Shown: in pieces, positions 11,208 to 23,900 of the stretch | Numbering within the stretch: the first letter of the stretch is position 1 | Layout: each line of letters starts with the position of its first letter | Assembly (NCBI RefSeq): GCF_027172205.1 | Contig: NC_070614.1 | Span: 48,114,001-48,178,000 of the forward strand | Direction of reading: 5' to 3' | DNA: 64,000 nucleotides | Source of the DNA: Podarcis raffonei | Taxonomy: Eukaryota; Chordata; Lepidosauria; Squamata; Lacertidae | The notes under the pieces: generated by a model | Seen by the model: only the letters and a program-made list of their open reading frames with translations | Told to the model about the DNA's origin: nothing | Database searches by the model: none | Translations under genes and position numbers: made by a program

Positions 11208-13929
11208 AATTTAGCCCTGGCTTGCAAGGCTAGCACCTCAGTAAACAGCCTATTTCTGAAGCATTATTATTATTGTCATCATCTTCATAATCAACATCCT
11301 TTTAAATGGAATCCCAGTCAGTAACATGGCTGCTTCATTGTGCATGAATTCACATTCCGAATATGTTGTCCAGGAGAGTCAAAAGACCAATCTGGATTAT
11401 TAGTAACAGAAGAATATAAATTGTGAAAAGCCCATTCATCGGTCCTACCTGTGGTATCTTGTAGAGGCCCATGGTGTCAGCCATAGAGAGGGAGGTATCA
11501 AAGCTAAGTCCCCCAATGATGGCTATAAGGTTTTTTTGAAGGTCACATTTGTAGTTGGGGACAAATCTATGTGATTTGAAAAGTAGGTCCAGAGTTGTCC
11601 GATAGGTCATCCTCGCATCATAATAACTGTCATAGATGTGGAATCCAAGGGTGAGATTGGGCAAGATCTTGGGGCTGTCATTTATCTCTTTTATAGCAAA
11701 TGCCAAAGCAAGGGTGTGCTGGTAGAATTTCGTCACCACACTACAAACGAAGTTAGATATTCAGAATTTCTAGTGTAAAATCTGTAATGGTGTTGAATCA
11801 ACATATCACAAAATTGATCATTTCTGCAACTCATATGTCTAAGGTAAGAAACACCATATAGCCCCAGTGGCATTTATTTTTCATCAGGTCATTTGCATTC
11901 TGCATATTAATTTGACAACTCCTATTGTTAATCTCTTGCTTTTCCTTTTCAATTGACTAGATTTTTAAAACTCTCAGCTCTCTTTCAGTGTTCAACCATT
12001 TCATATTCATGATTAAGTGTGCTCTGGACCATGAAAGCCACAGTCCTAAACCTACCAGGATATAAATCCCATTGACTTCTTGGTAGACAGTCCTGGATGG
12101 ATTGCTGCTCCTTGGCAGTTTGGTGGACCATCAGTTTTTCATCTAGAAGGTCCTAGGTGACAATTCCAGGTAGATCTGGGAGAGTCTCACTGCTTTAAAC
12201 TCTGGAGATCTGCTATCCATTTCAGTTTCCAGTACTGAGCAAGATCAATCAATGGTCTGACTCAGTATAAGGCAGCTTCTGGTATTTATTTGTAAGAATA
12301 CACTGTAAGTTCCTTAATGTTAGTTCTCATTTAAACCAATGAAGCAAGTTAGTCATGACTTTCAAAGTACCATTGATCCTAAAGGGAACAAATCTGACAA
12401 CATCCAATTCAAACCTGGGCATTTCTATTCAGAGTGACATTCAACTTTGTTCAGTGGGTCTTACTCTTAGAGGATTGCAGCCTTAAGAGTTAATTATCAG
12501 AGCCATAAATTATACAATAAAATCATATAAAAATTGAAATCAAAAATCAGATAAATATGGTGAAAATATGTATTCTAAGATGCCTGCAAAACTTTGATGT
12601 GATAGAAACATTTTCATCAGGCGTTTAAAGATTGAAATAGATGGTGTCTGCCTATACCCAGTTTTTATCAGTTTAAATATACCAGAAGAATCTGTGTCAC
12701 TTTTCATTATTGGGAAGACCACAACAACTGTGGGGAGATGAGAATTCACTGTGCCACAGTCAGCAAAATATATTTACTTTTGTCGCAGTTAGTATTTATA
12801 TTGGATCTGATTTGATTCTAAATATGTATTACATTTTTTTTAATTGTACTTTTATGTGCAGATGTCTTAGCTCTTTTCACGTCTCAGGATGATACTTCAA
12901 TTGGCCATTGTGCTGAAAACAGAACTGGGAGCAGAAATTACCAATGTTTACTCATTCCTTTCCTGTCCAGAAAGGAAATCAGTGCAGGGAATACGATCTG
13001 CATGTGCTGCTCCAGTTGCTTGCAAACTGCAAATGGTACACAATTTATTCGATCCCCTCCCCACTCATTTCTATTCTACTTTCCTGTACATAGAAATGAA
13101 ATGGCATTGTATCTTACATTTTCAAAATTAATTTTCAAATGTAACATAATTTTACATAATTGGATAGCCAGATGAATAATTTAGTTTTTGATGGATGACA
13201 AAGTTTACCGGAACAGAATCAGCACCTCAGGTGACAATTACATGGAGGAATGGAAACCAAAGCCTTTTTAATTCCTAGTCTCATGAAGAACACTTCAAAA
13301 ATAAATGATGAATGATGAATAATGAATAATGAAATAATAAATAGTTTCCATGACTTTTGCACTCCCCAAAAGTATTTTGTGGGTGGGTGTTTTTTTTAAT
13401 CCCCTTATTCAGCCACTAAAGGCCAACAAAACTGTGTTGTATTATATTATTTATGTACATTGATTTATTTTTTGGAGTTAAGAATAGGACTGGGATAAAT
13501 TGTGTTCGCTGAGCCCGTATTTTATACAGTCTGTATATGATGTTTGTTTGTTAATGTGAGGTGTGATATGCCTAATAAAGGATTTTTTTTAAAAAAAAAA
13601 AAAAACAGCTTACATACAACAGTGAGAAGAAACTTACTGCTTTAAGGCATAAAATCTGGAAGACATAAGACAAAAGGAACGGGGATTTGAAGGGATAAGT
13701 GGGGAGACCCTTACTATGGAATTGTGAACATATTCTGTGAAGGCTGTTCTCTGAAGAAAACTTCATAGAATACATAAAAGATTTGAGAAGAAATCCCACC
13801 GATGATGAGGCCACCTGGCTGGTACCACTCATGAGGAACAGGAAAGGGTTCACTGGTGGGACACCTGGTTGTATCTGCATTGCACAATCCAGGCACTTGC
13901 AAAAACAGCAGCACCGATACACAAAACAT
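7550..13929 (-). CDS. V2R-1: vomeronasal type-2 receptor, intact, six exons
   Basis: Exons: 13715-13929, 11449-11740, 10091-10954, 9640-9867, 9162-9288 and 7550-8451; total 2628 bases, 875 residues. All introns are GT-AG and all phases agree. Signal peptide [18 protein letters not shown]; the venus-flytrap domain spans exons 1-4 ([30 protein letters not shown]); the cysteine-rich linker lies in exon 5 and the start of exon 6; then seven membrane helices and the typical C-terminal [13 protein letters not shown]. By family knowledge it is a class C GPCR of vomeronasal neurons that signals through Go and TRPC2. It is the most divergent type A copy: its signal peptide differs, and exon 3 is 18 bases longer than in V2R-2/3 before the [13 protein letters not shown] motif. 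No lesion is seen. The ligand is unknown. Confidence 0.93.
8490..8830 (+). mobile_element. LINE tail (L2-like) in intron 5 of V2R-1
   Basis: The plus strand carries short open segments with [24 protein letters not shown] and FYNQAF in different frames. These resemble the end of an L2 ORF, where VVAPKLWN and LFNQAF motifs occur. It is decayed and its limits are uncertain. The neighbouring stretch 8830-9160 shows nothing recognisable. Confidence 0.4.
11149..11208. repeat. (TA)n/(TG)n microsatellite in intron 2 of V2R-1
   Basis: A short TA run passes into an imperfect TG run of about 50 bases. It lies between exons 3 and 2 of V2R-1. Confidence 0.9.
12000..12295 (+). repeat. Old SINE-like interspersed repeat in intron 1 of V2R-1
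   Basis: The segment ends with AATGGTCTGACTCAGTATAA and AGGCAGCTTC, phrases that recur in old squamate SINEs of the MIR/CORE type. It is diverged and I cannot place it in a named family. The rest of intron 1 (11741-13714) is AT-rich with no exon-like sequence. Confidence 0.4.
13385..13606 (+). mobile_element. Retroposon 3' end with poly(A), intron 1 of V2R-1
   Basis: An AT-rich stretch runs into CCTAATAAAGGA and then a T run and an A run of about 14 bases, the form of a retroposed 3' end with a polyadenylation signal. It lies about 100 bases from exon 1 of V2R-1. No coding part survives, and the family is not assigned. Confidence 0.4.
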
Positions 13930-15100
13930 CTTAGCAGTGTGGCTTATTTCCTCTTCCCATAAGCCTCGTAAGACGAAACACCTTCCATTCAGTGCCTTTA
14001 TGTGCATATATGTCCTTGTATAGTTTGCTCTTTGCTGATGACATTTCTTTTAAGAGGAAGGGACTACATTGGGTTAGGAATTTCTCTGCCAATACTATTC
14101 TAAAAGAGGTTTGTGAGTTGCACCTTGGAAACAGGGAGTTACCAATGGAGCCAGCACCCATTTCAATTTTGGCCAATAATGGAAAAATGTGAGAAATGAA
14201 ATGAACATGGCCATGCCTGGAAGCTGCCCCTACACTGACTATTCTGCTGAATAGAGTATTATTTATTCTAACAACTTCTAGGCTTGCTTATTGACTCTTT
14301 TCAAGAGGCTACTACAAAGCCCCTTGAGCTTTGATGAATTGAACAAAATACAATGATTTTGTTAATTGCATGGAGAGACATTTTTTTCCAGAAGTTTAGC
14401 GCAGAGTGGCACTTTTGGTAACCAATGCATTGGGTTGGGTTTGTTTTCTAAACTGTGACTTCATGTTACCTCTGCCCGTGAGTTCTTCCCTGAGCAAATA
14501 TTGCCAGGAAAGTCAGAGTGAAGCCATTTCTTTTGTAGATGCAAATCACAGTCAATTGTTTTTTTAATAATATAGGCATTGTTAAGATCAAGTATGATTT
14601 TAGTTCTGTGTATTGTATGCCACCCTGAAATAAAGTGATTAAGAGTGATATCAAAGTGTTCAAACAAAACAATCCCATATTTAATTTATACTGGCACTTG
14701 GGATGTAATCCTGCAACACCAGGAAACATGCATTGTCCACGTCAGGATTCACAGTGGAATGAAAACTTTAAAATGGGAAAAGGATAATAATTGCTTTTCT
14801 TTGTAGCAGTAGAAGTATTTCCTCTTCCTTTCAGCAAGGATTCCACTACTAGGAATTGTCCTGTGAATCTGTAATTTGGGACTAGAATGTTTTCTCAGTT
14901 CTAAACCAGGTCTCAAAGGGAGCAAAGAATCAGAGGGAATCATCTCAATGTAATCTGTAGCTTGACTCAATACAGCAAATCATCAGAACACAGTCCTGTT
15001 TAGAAAACGCTTTCCAGGCACTGCTTCTCTGTTGTCCTGCTGTGGAGCTCTGCTTTCCCTGGGTTCCTTCCTTCTTTCTTTTTCATTCTTTTTCATCATT
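13930..15100. other. 5' flank of V2R-1
   Basis: Intergenic. The stretch at 14330-14540 is the V2R-1 copy of the shared V2R upstream block (GTTAATTGCATGGAGAGA, then GTTACCTCTGCCC and GCCAGGAAAGTCAGAGTGAA). Here it starts about 410 bases from the ATG, against about 80 in the type A genes. The intervening 300-odd bases (13990-14300) are not shared with the type A flanks. The rest is unassigned. Confidence 0.45.
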
Positions 15101-15730
15101 TTATATTGATAAATAATAAATATTTTTTTATTTATACCCCACCCTTCCCAGTTTAAAAACAGGGCTCAGGGCGGCTAACAGCAAATATAAAACATTGATT
15201 AAAAGGCGACTTAAAAACAGCATAAAACAGCGTAACATACAACATAAAATGCAGCATCAATATCAATGAAATTCAAAAATTCAGGGGTCATTTTTGGGGG
15301 GAGAAAAGAAAAGCCCAGTAAGTAGACATCAAATGATCCCCAGGGCTAACTGGCCAAGTTGGTCCTACTAAGGCCAGCAAGGAGACCAGGGAAGAATTTA
15401 AATGTGGGGTCCCAGAAAGGATTTCTTCATAGAAGAGGAAAGAGCAAAGGGAATAGAGGATCAGGCTAATTCAAATTGAAGGCCAGGAGGAATAGCTCTG
15501 GCTTACAGCCCCTGCGAAAGGAGATCAAGTCCAGCAGGGCCCTAGATTCGTGGGAGAGAGCATTCTACCAGGTCAGAGCCATCACGGAAAAAACCCTGGC
15601 CCTGGTGGAGGATAGTCTGGCTTTCTTGGGGCACGGGACGTTTAAGCTATTATTATTCATGGACATTAGGGTTCTCTGTGGGGCATACCAGGAGAGGCGG
15701 TCCCGTAAGTACAAGGGTCCTTACTGTTTT
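15100..15730 (-). mobile_element. L2-type LINE 3' end, copy 1
   Basis: Read on the minus strand, the segment encodes pieces of an L2 C-terminus (a CLSWYAPQRTL-like box, VFSVMAL, NALSHE, a RRGCKPEL-like box) and ends in the 3' region GCCCTGAGCCCTG followed by a T/A-rich tail near 15120. The same family lies at 52545-52985. It is inserted upstream of V2R-1, close to the Gypsy element. Confidence 0.6.
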
Positions 15731-15809
15731 TCTTACTGTTTTTATTAGGCTATGCTAAGTGAAGGGAAGCTTTATTATGCTTTAATACACAAGATTCTCA
15801 TTTCATAGA

Positions 15810-16139
15810 TGTTATGTACTGAGTTAAATAGGATCCAAACTGCAGCAGTCTGATTGGTCCTAGAACAATAGGATTCAGAATGCAGCAGTCTGATTGGTCC
15901 TAGAACAAGGCAGCAGTATGATTGGTTGGCAGGAACCACCCAATCATGCTCCAGATAGAAGTGAATCCACAACCTGATTGGCTTACAGTAGAATTCCGGA
16001 ATTAGCCAATCATGTGCAGCCCATTGTGTAAATAATGTATATAAAGCAGATACTTTGAGGGGACATTCATTCATTCCTCCTCACCACTATGAGCTGAATA
16101 AAGAGCATGAAATCACTTTGCGACTCTGAGTATATTTCA
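15810..16139 (+). repeat. 5' LTR of the Gypsy element
   Basis: Starts TGTTATGTACTG and ends ATATTTCA, with TATATAAAG and AATAAAG near its right part. It is 330 bases. Short internal repeats of CAGCAGTCTGATTGGTCC occur twice, against three times in the 3' LTR. Confidence 0.93.
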
Positions 16140-19100
16140 CTGGCGACGAAGGTGGGATCCCGCTGAGCTGACTGCCACACACAGCACCGCAGAACCGCCA
16201 CCTGCCGCACCGCTGCCTCGCACCGTGTATCCAGGCTTCAGCTCCGGGACACAAGGAAGTCAGAATGGCAACCGACAGCAGCTTCTTGCCGTTTAACCCA
16301 GCATCTGGAGACTGGGAAGCGTATGCCTCCCGTTTCACCTTCCTCCTAGAAGCCAAAGGGGTCACCGATGAAGAAGACGCCAAGAAGAGGGCAATATTCT
16401 TCAGCGTCTGCGGAGAGGAGACGTTTGAAATCGCCCGGGCTCTCCTTGCGCCTGAAGACGTTGCTACTGTTCCATACAAAACAATAATGGAACAGCTGAA
16501 GGGGCACTTTTCGCCACAGCCCTCAGTGGTGGCTTGTTGAAATGCCTTCTACGCAAAGCGGCAAGCCCCTGGGGAAACCCTAACTGGGTTTGTGACCTCT
16601 CTCCGCCAAGCTGCCCGGTTCTGCAACTTCTCAGAGCTGGAGAACATGCTTTGTGACCGCCTCGTCGGTGGCCTGAAGGATGAGAAGTTGCAACGACGCC
16701 TCTAAGCTAAGAAGAACCTAATGTTCCAGGTCGCTCTGGAGGAGGCCCTGGCAACGGAAGCTGCCGAGAGGTCGACACAAGAGGCACGGCCGAGCCAGCC
16801 GTCCCAACCGAGGGTCCACCACGAAGACCTCACCGACGACTCAGGATCCAACAGGGAGAGGTGCACCGGGTACAGCAGCGCACTCAAGCAGCCCACATAC
16901 CACAGCTGCCTCGACGAGAAGGAGGGAACTGCTCAAGCTGTGGAGAAAGTCACGAGAGGAGGACCTGCCGTTTCCGCAACGCAGAGTGCAGGCAGTGCAG
17001 AAAATTGGGACACATCGCCCAGGTGTGTCGGGCTCGGCCCACCCGACGCAAGGCATCAGATGACCAATCCAAGAGCCCCAGGTCCCGGGGCCCAACACAC
17101 CAAGGCAACTCAATGGAGCTCACGGACTTCCAGATATACCAGTTGCCCCACCCCAACGTAGAGAAAATTTATGTAGAGGTACAGATAGAGGGGGCCCCAT
17201 GCCGCATGGAGCTTGACACGGGTTCAACTCTATCCATAATCTCGGCAAGGATCTTAAGGAAACTGTGTCCTACTGGGAGTCCCAAACTCAGGCCGGCCCC
17301 ATTCACCCTCCGGGACTTCCAGAAACGTAAGGTCCCCACAATGGGGGTGGGGACCTTCAGGGTGCAATACCGAGGCCGGACGCGGCAACTGGACTTGCTT
17401 GTGGTCAAGGGCCCCTACATTAGCTTACTGGGATTGGCATGGTTTGGACCACTGGGGCTAGCCGTCACCAGGGTGAACCACATGAGCTTACAAGTGGACG
17501 TGGACGCCATATGCAAGGAATTTCCGGGGTTTTTGATGGGAAATTGGGACAGTATACGGGCCCCCCCATTGCTCTGCAGCTTGACCCCGCAGTACGACCG
17601 GTCAGGCTCAAGGCCCGCCGGGTCCCGTTTGCCCTGAAACCCCGTATAGACGAGGAATTGGACCGACTCGTGGAGCAAGGAGTGATGGAGCCGGTGTCTA
17701 ATGCCCCCTGGGAAACCCCAATCGTCACACCCGTCAAGCCTAATGGTTCGGTCCGCATCTGCGCAGACTACAAATGTACCATAAACAAGGCCCTCATGGC
17801 CCATGCATACCCAGTGCCAGTGGTCAGCCATGTACTTGCCACCCTGGCTGGGTCGAAAATTTTTGGCAAGCTGGACTTGGCTCAAGCATATCAACAGCTG
17901 CCAGTAGATGAGGCCACAGCAGAGGCACAGATGATTGTGACGCACAGAGGAGCGTTCAGGGTAAAGCGGCTGCAATTCGGTGTCAGCGTGGCACCAGGCA
18001 TATTCCAGAATCTAATGGACAATCTCCTTAAAGGGATTCCTGGCGTCACCCCCTTCTTCGATGATGTGTTGATTGCCGGGCCCACACCAGAGGAGTTTGA
18101 GGACCGCCTCCGCACCGTTCTGCACCGTTTCCAGATGGCGGGTCTCAAGGTGAAGCGGGAAAAATGTCTACTAGGAGTGCCTCAGGTGGACTTTCTGGGA
18201 TTTATGGTGGACGCAGAAGGGGTCCACCCGACTGGGGACAAGGTACGGGCCATTTGTGATGCCCCAGCGCCCAAGAACAAGACTGAACTTCAGGCCTTCT
18301 TGGGACTATTGAACTTTTACCATTCCTTCCTTCCCCACAAGGTGGCGGTAGCGGAGCCCCTACACAGACTCCTGGACAAGCGAGCCCCTTGGGTGTGGGG
18401 CCAGCGCCAGGAGGCTGCATTCCAGGCAGTCAAGGACTTGCTTGTCTCAAACTCGGTCTTGGCACACTTCGACGAGAGGCTGCCGGTGGTGCTAGCATGC
18501 GACGCCTCGCCCTATGGCATTGGTGCTGTCCTGGGACACCAACTCCCAGATGGAAGAGAGGTACCGGTGGCATACTTTTCCCAGACACTCAACGCAACTG
18601 AGCGGAACTACTCGCAAATAGACAAGGAGGGTCTGGCAATCGTGAAGGGAGTAAAAAAATTCCATGATTTCTTGTACGGGCGGCCCTTCACCGTGGTGAC
18701 TGACCACAAGCTGTTGCTAGGCTTGTTTGCCCCCGAAAAGCAGACCCCCCAAGTGCTGTCTCCTCGCGTCCTCAGGTGGTCAATTTTCCTTGCCAGCTAC
18801 CAGTATGCACTGATTTCCGCCAGGGGGAGGGCGATGGGCCATGCAGACGCCCTCAGCAGGCTACCACTACCGGAAACAGGCCCCAACCCAGCACCTGCAC
18901 AAGAGGTTATGAGCCTGGAGCTGCTTCCCGACCGCCCCATTCAGGCACAAGAAGTTGCACACCATTCCAAGAAAGATAGGGTCATCTCCCGGGTCCTGGA
19001 CTGGGTGTGGAGGGGATGGCCCAGCAGCAGCCCCGGGCCAAAATTCGCCGGCTACACAACCCGCAAACATGAACTGTCGGCCCACAAGGGGTGCCTGTTA

Positions 19101-20347
19101 TGGGGAAGCAGGGTCGTTGTTCCCCAGCCCCTCCGCAAAAGGGTCCTCACAGCCCTACACGAGACACACCCAGGGGTAGTAAGAATGAAGGCCCTTGCCA
19201 GGAGTTATGCGTGGTGGCCGGGGATCGACGGAGAGATAGAGGCCTGGGTCAAACACTGCCAGGCCTGCCAAGAATCCCGCCCAGATCCCCCCCCCAGTCC
19301 AGTCCTGTGAGTCCGCCCAAGCACCATGGTCACGCCTGCATGTGGACTTCGCTGGCCCCTTTCAGGGGAAAACATTCTTCATAGTGGTGGACTCCTACAC
19401 CAATTGGCTGGAAGTCGCACTGTTACCATCCACTTCTACGTCCGCAGCCATCCGGGTACTATGCAGGCTGTTTGCAACCCACGGGCTCCCTGACACTCTC
19501 GTCTCAGACAATGGGACTGCATTTATGTCAGGAGAATTCCAAACCTTCACAGCGCAGAACGCCATCCACCACATCCGTTCGGCGCCATTCCACCCTGCCA
19601 CAAATGGCCAAGCAGAATGCATGGTGCGGACCACCAAGGACACCCTTCACCGCATGACGCAAGGGGATTGGGAGTACCGCCTTGCCACATTCCTTCTAGC
19701 ACAGCACAGCACCCCCAGCTCAATGACTGGCCGGAGCCCCGCTGAACTACTAATGGGTCAGCACCTTGCAATCAGATTGGACCGCCTTCACCCCGATAGA
19801 GCTCAGGATGAGGTAGTGGTGGGGGAAGGCAGGAACCCCCGGACCTTCGAGGCCCAGGACCCAGTGTATGCAAAGAATTTTGGGGCAGGCCCTGCATGGG
19901 TACCCGCCACAGTCACCAGGGTCACTGGCCCCGTGTTGTACGAGGTGCTAACAGATGGGGGGCAATGCTGGCACCGCCACTGCGACCAGATACAGAGACG
20001 ATTCCCAGGAGAAAACCAGGAGGAGGAGGACAGGTCAGAGGAGTCCCAAGGCAACAGTGGGGCAGTGAGGCCCATAGAGCAGCAGGGGCAAGCAGGAGAG
20101 GCAGAATCAGTAAATACAGAGAGGACCCGTGAGGCCGAAAGGACACCGGAACCAGAACCACGACTGAGCGAGCCAGTTGCGCCAGACCAAACAGCCGCAT
20201 CACAGCCAGCATCCTTGGAACACGAGCCAGAACCTGAACCCCAGACCAGCGAACACCCCAGGCCGCAACGCACACGTAGGCCGCCAGCGTACCTTGAGGA
20301 CTATGAATGCGACCTCCCGGGCAGGACTGGAACTTAGAGGGGAGGGG

Positions 20348-20717
20348 TGTTATGTACTGAGTTGAATAGGATCCAAACTGCAGCAGTCTGATTGGTCCTA
20401 GAACAATAGGATCCAAAAGCCAGCAGTCTGATTGGTCCTAGAACAATAGGATTCAGAATGCAGCAGTCTGATTTGTCCTAGAACAAGGCAGCAGTATGAT
20501 TGGTTGGCAGGAACCACCCAATCATGCTCCAGATAGAAGTGAATCCACAACCTGATTGGCTTACAGTAGAATTCCGGAATTAGCCAATCATGTGCAGCCC
20601 ATTGTGTAAATAATGTATATAAAGAATATACTTTGAGGGGACATTCATTCATTCCTCCTGTCCACTATGAGCTGAATAAAGAGCATGAAATCACTTTGCA
20701 ACTCTGAGTATATTTCA
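20348..20717 (+). repeat. 3' LTR of the Gypsy element
   Basis: Same start and end as the 5' LTR, but 370 bases because it holds one more unit of an internal repeat of about 40 bases. Followed by the ATAGA target duplication. It ends 215 bases from the stop codon of V2R-2. Confidence 0.93.
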
Positions 20718-20932
20718 ATAGAAAACACCCACTCTTCTCTGATTAGCTCTGGTGGCACTTAACTGAGAGATATATGAGGTGAGGGGACTAAATAGCATGC
20801 GAAGAACCAACAGAAACTGTGTGAGGAGACAGGCAAAATATTTTAAATGAACTTGTGTAAATAGTATAAATGAACTGTGCTTAACCCATACCCTTCAATT
20901 ATAATATATTGGTGGCAAAACTAAGTGATACA

Positions 20933-23900
20933 TTAATTCTTTCTCCTTATTAGTTGCTCTCTGTTGTTGAGCTCAGGCCTCAGCAAGATAATGTAGCATT
21001 TCGGGACAAAGATGCAGCCCAGTAACCCAGCACTGGAGGCCAAGATGGAGAAGATCTCCACCATCACCATGTATTTCCCTTTGGTGCTCAGATAGGTAGG
21101 GACAAAGCACAGCCAGACACTGCAAAAGAGCAACATGCTGAAAGTAATGAACTTGGCTTCATTGAAACTGTCAGGTAATTTGTGGGCCAGGAATGCTGCC
21201 AGGAAGCTGAAGAAAGCGAGGAGGCCCAAGTAGCCCAGGACACAGGAAAAGAGGGTCACAGACCCTTCATTGCATTGCACAGTGATTTCTTCTATTAGTG
21301 AGTGCATGTCTAAATCTGGGAATGGAGGAGTAGTGGCCAACCAGAGAGTGCAAAGACTTGCCTGGATGAGGGAGCAGGAAAGGACAATGGAGTTGGCCAG
21401 TCTTTTCCCCACCCATTTCCTCATGCTGGACCCTGGTTTGGTGGCCATGAAAGCTACAATTACAGTAATAGTTTTTGCCAACACACAAGAAACAGCCATG
21501 GAGAAGATGATGCCAAAAGCAGGTTGTCTGAGAAGGCAGGCCACTTCTCCTGGTTTGCCAAGGAATAGCAAAGAAGATTGAAAGCAGAGCAGAAGAGAGA
21601 TGAGGAGAGTGTAGGTGAGATCTCGGTTGTTGGCTTTGACAATGGGTGTATCTCTGTGCTTCACAAAAACTAAAAGCACAAAAGTTGTGACAATGGAGAA
21701 AGAAAGAGCAATTGAGGCTAAGCTGATCCCCAATGGTTCTCCATAAGAAAGAAATGTGATTGTTTTGGAGATGCAACCATGTTTGTTCCTGTTTGGATAT
21801 TGGTCTTCTGGGCATCTGAAACAGTCATCCATATCTGAAAAACAGAAACAAGTCAAATTCCAAATGTAATTCATATAGTTCCTCTGCCTCCCAGAAACTC
21901 AGCAGCTCAGAAACAGTATTTTGAATGTTATTCCTTGAAAGTCTATGGGTTTTAAACCCCTATTTTAACAGTTTAAAGGGGTTGCAAATCCCCTTGTGTG
22001 TTCTCACTGACTTGAATGGGAGAACGATCGTTTTGACTCTTTTAGGGCTTAAACTCAAATCAATGTAGAATGTATTGCATGAGACTCATTCATTTTTTCA
22101 AAATGCCCTTTGATATATAATGCAAGTCAACAAAGAAACATTGCAAACAGCATGCAATCAGACATTAATAAGTATGTTTTAGGCCCCAAAACAGTTCTCT
22201 TATGAAAATAAAAATGAATTCTTTGTCACAAACCATTCCGGTCTGAAATTTTCCCTTCTGGACATGGAGCACAATCATAGCAGCAAAATTTTTCTCCTTC
22301 CTTCCTTTTCTTCTGATGACCAGGGGAGCAGCAGTCGTTACACACAGAAATAGGCACCACCTACTCATAACCAAGAAAGAATTTTCTTTAAATTACATAT
22401 TATTTAATTTATTTGTTTAATTTTGCTTGTGAACATGAAATCAACTCATCCCGGGAACTTTAAATATAATCTTAGAGGCCTAATCATTGATTTATCTGGC
22501 TCTTTATTATTACAGGCCAGTGATATTATCAATTCCTACTTAGACATGCAGAGGATTGAACCTGAGGGATTTGTTTATCAAACATTTTGTTATACAAATG
22601 AGGTTTGGATTCTGTTCAATGGAATAGAGAGAGAGAGAGCAGGGCCCACAATAATACCCCTGGATCCATACCTGGTTAAAACCCTTGTGCCATGTTATCA
22701 TGTCCTCATGAATGATGATTTTTCTTGATTCAAGAGCATCGTCACCCACTTGTCCAACTTTCACTCGAAGGAAGGACTTGTTGGGGAATGTAACTATGTT
22801 CATGATGTCAAATAAACCTCCCATTTGCTTTTTACCATTGAAGCTCAGAGTTTCTCCAACTGAGTTGTTGAATATAATGCCAGAAAGAAAAGAGTGGAGC
22901 TAATTGAGAAGGAGATTTTAGATGAACTGATTAGAAATGAGAAAGAATTAGTTTAAAAACCTGGAAAAAGTTCCATTAAGTAAGCAATAAAAGTGTAGTA
23001 ATCACAGTATTCAATGAAAGTCAATCAAGAGATAGAATGGAAGTTTTTTATTTTTTTATTTTTAATATGCAAACAATCCAGGAAAACTGCTGGCTTGGCA
23101 ACTGAGGGGAAGATAGGGCTTGCAAGTGATAAGCAAGCTGAGTATAGAGGGTAAGATAGTGGATAATCCGAAAGACATAAGGAAACAATTTTAAAAATAC
23201 CATGCAAAATTATACTGAGCAGACTCTGAAAATAAAGAGAAAATACAAGACTATCTAGAAAAAAATTAAATTCCACAAATATCTAAAGAGAAAATGATTC
23301 AATTAAACGAGCTGATAACGGCAATTGAGGTGGAAGCCAAGACTGGTAAAATGCCAGGGCCTGATGGGCTCTCAGAAAAATATTGCAAAAAACAAAAAAA
23401 AAGGACTTTCTGGTACAACCATTAACAGAAGTACTGAGTGAAATGTTAAAGTTAAGCAAAGTACCAGATACTTGGAAGGATGCCTACATTGTCTTAATCC
23501 CAGAGCAAGACACAAATTTATTGTCAGTTAAAAATTATAGACCAATTTCCTTACTAATTAATGATTAAGAGATATTTGCCAATATATTAGCCAATTGATT
23601 GAAAGTGTCTTAGCAGAAATAATTCATCATGACCAGGCCAGATTTCTACTAGGTCACCAAATGAAGAATAATATAATGAATATAATAGACATTATTGAAT
23701 ATCTGGAAGTAAGAAATGAGAAAGTAGAGGCCTTAATGTTTATAGATGCTGAAAAGGCCTTTGACAGCGTTTCCTGGGCCGTTATGAAAAAAATGATAGA
23801 AAAAATGAATCTTGGGGAATTATTTGGGAGAGGACTAGATGCAATTCACTCTGAACAACAGGCAATGTTGATTGTTAATAAGGCTGTAACAGAAAAGTCC

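Larger units (their letters stand above)
15810..20717 (+). mobile_element. Ty3/Gypsy LTR retrotransposon (fossil), both LTRs present
   Basis: A complete-length Ty3/Gypsy element, perhaps of the Mag-like lineage. LTRs lie at 15810-16139 and 20348-20717, flanked by the 5-bp target duplication ATAGA (15805-15809 and 20718-20722). A primer-binding site starting TGG follows the 5' LTR, and a polypurine tract (about 20336-20347) precedes the 3' LTR. Parts in order: gag (from 16265) with a CCHC knuckle near 17000, protease (DTGS motif near 17216), reverse transcriptase (about 17640-18480), RNase H (to about 18870), and integrase with its zinc-binding and catalytic parts (about 19060-20330). The coding region is broken in a few places (roughly three to five). 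The LTRs differ by only about 2 percent by eye, so insertion is fairly recent, perhaps of the order of ten million years. No envelope gene is seen. Confidence 0.93.

Noticed and set aside
19803-20273. Minus-strand ORFs within the Gypsy element, considered as an additional gene
   Set aside because: They lie antisense to the element's own coding region and show no independent family features.
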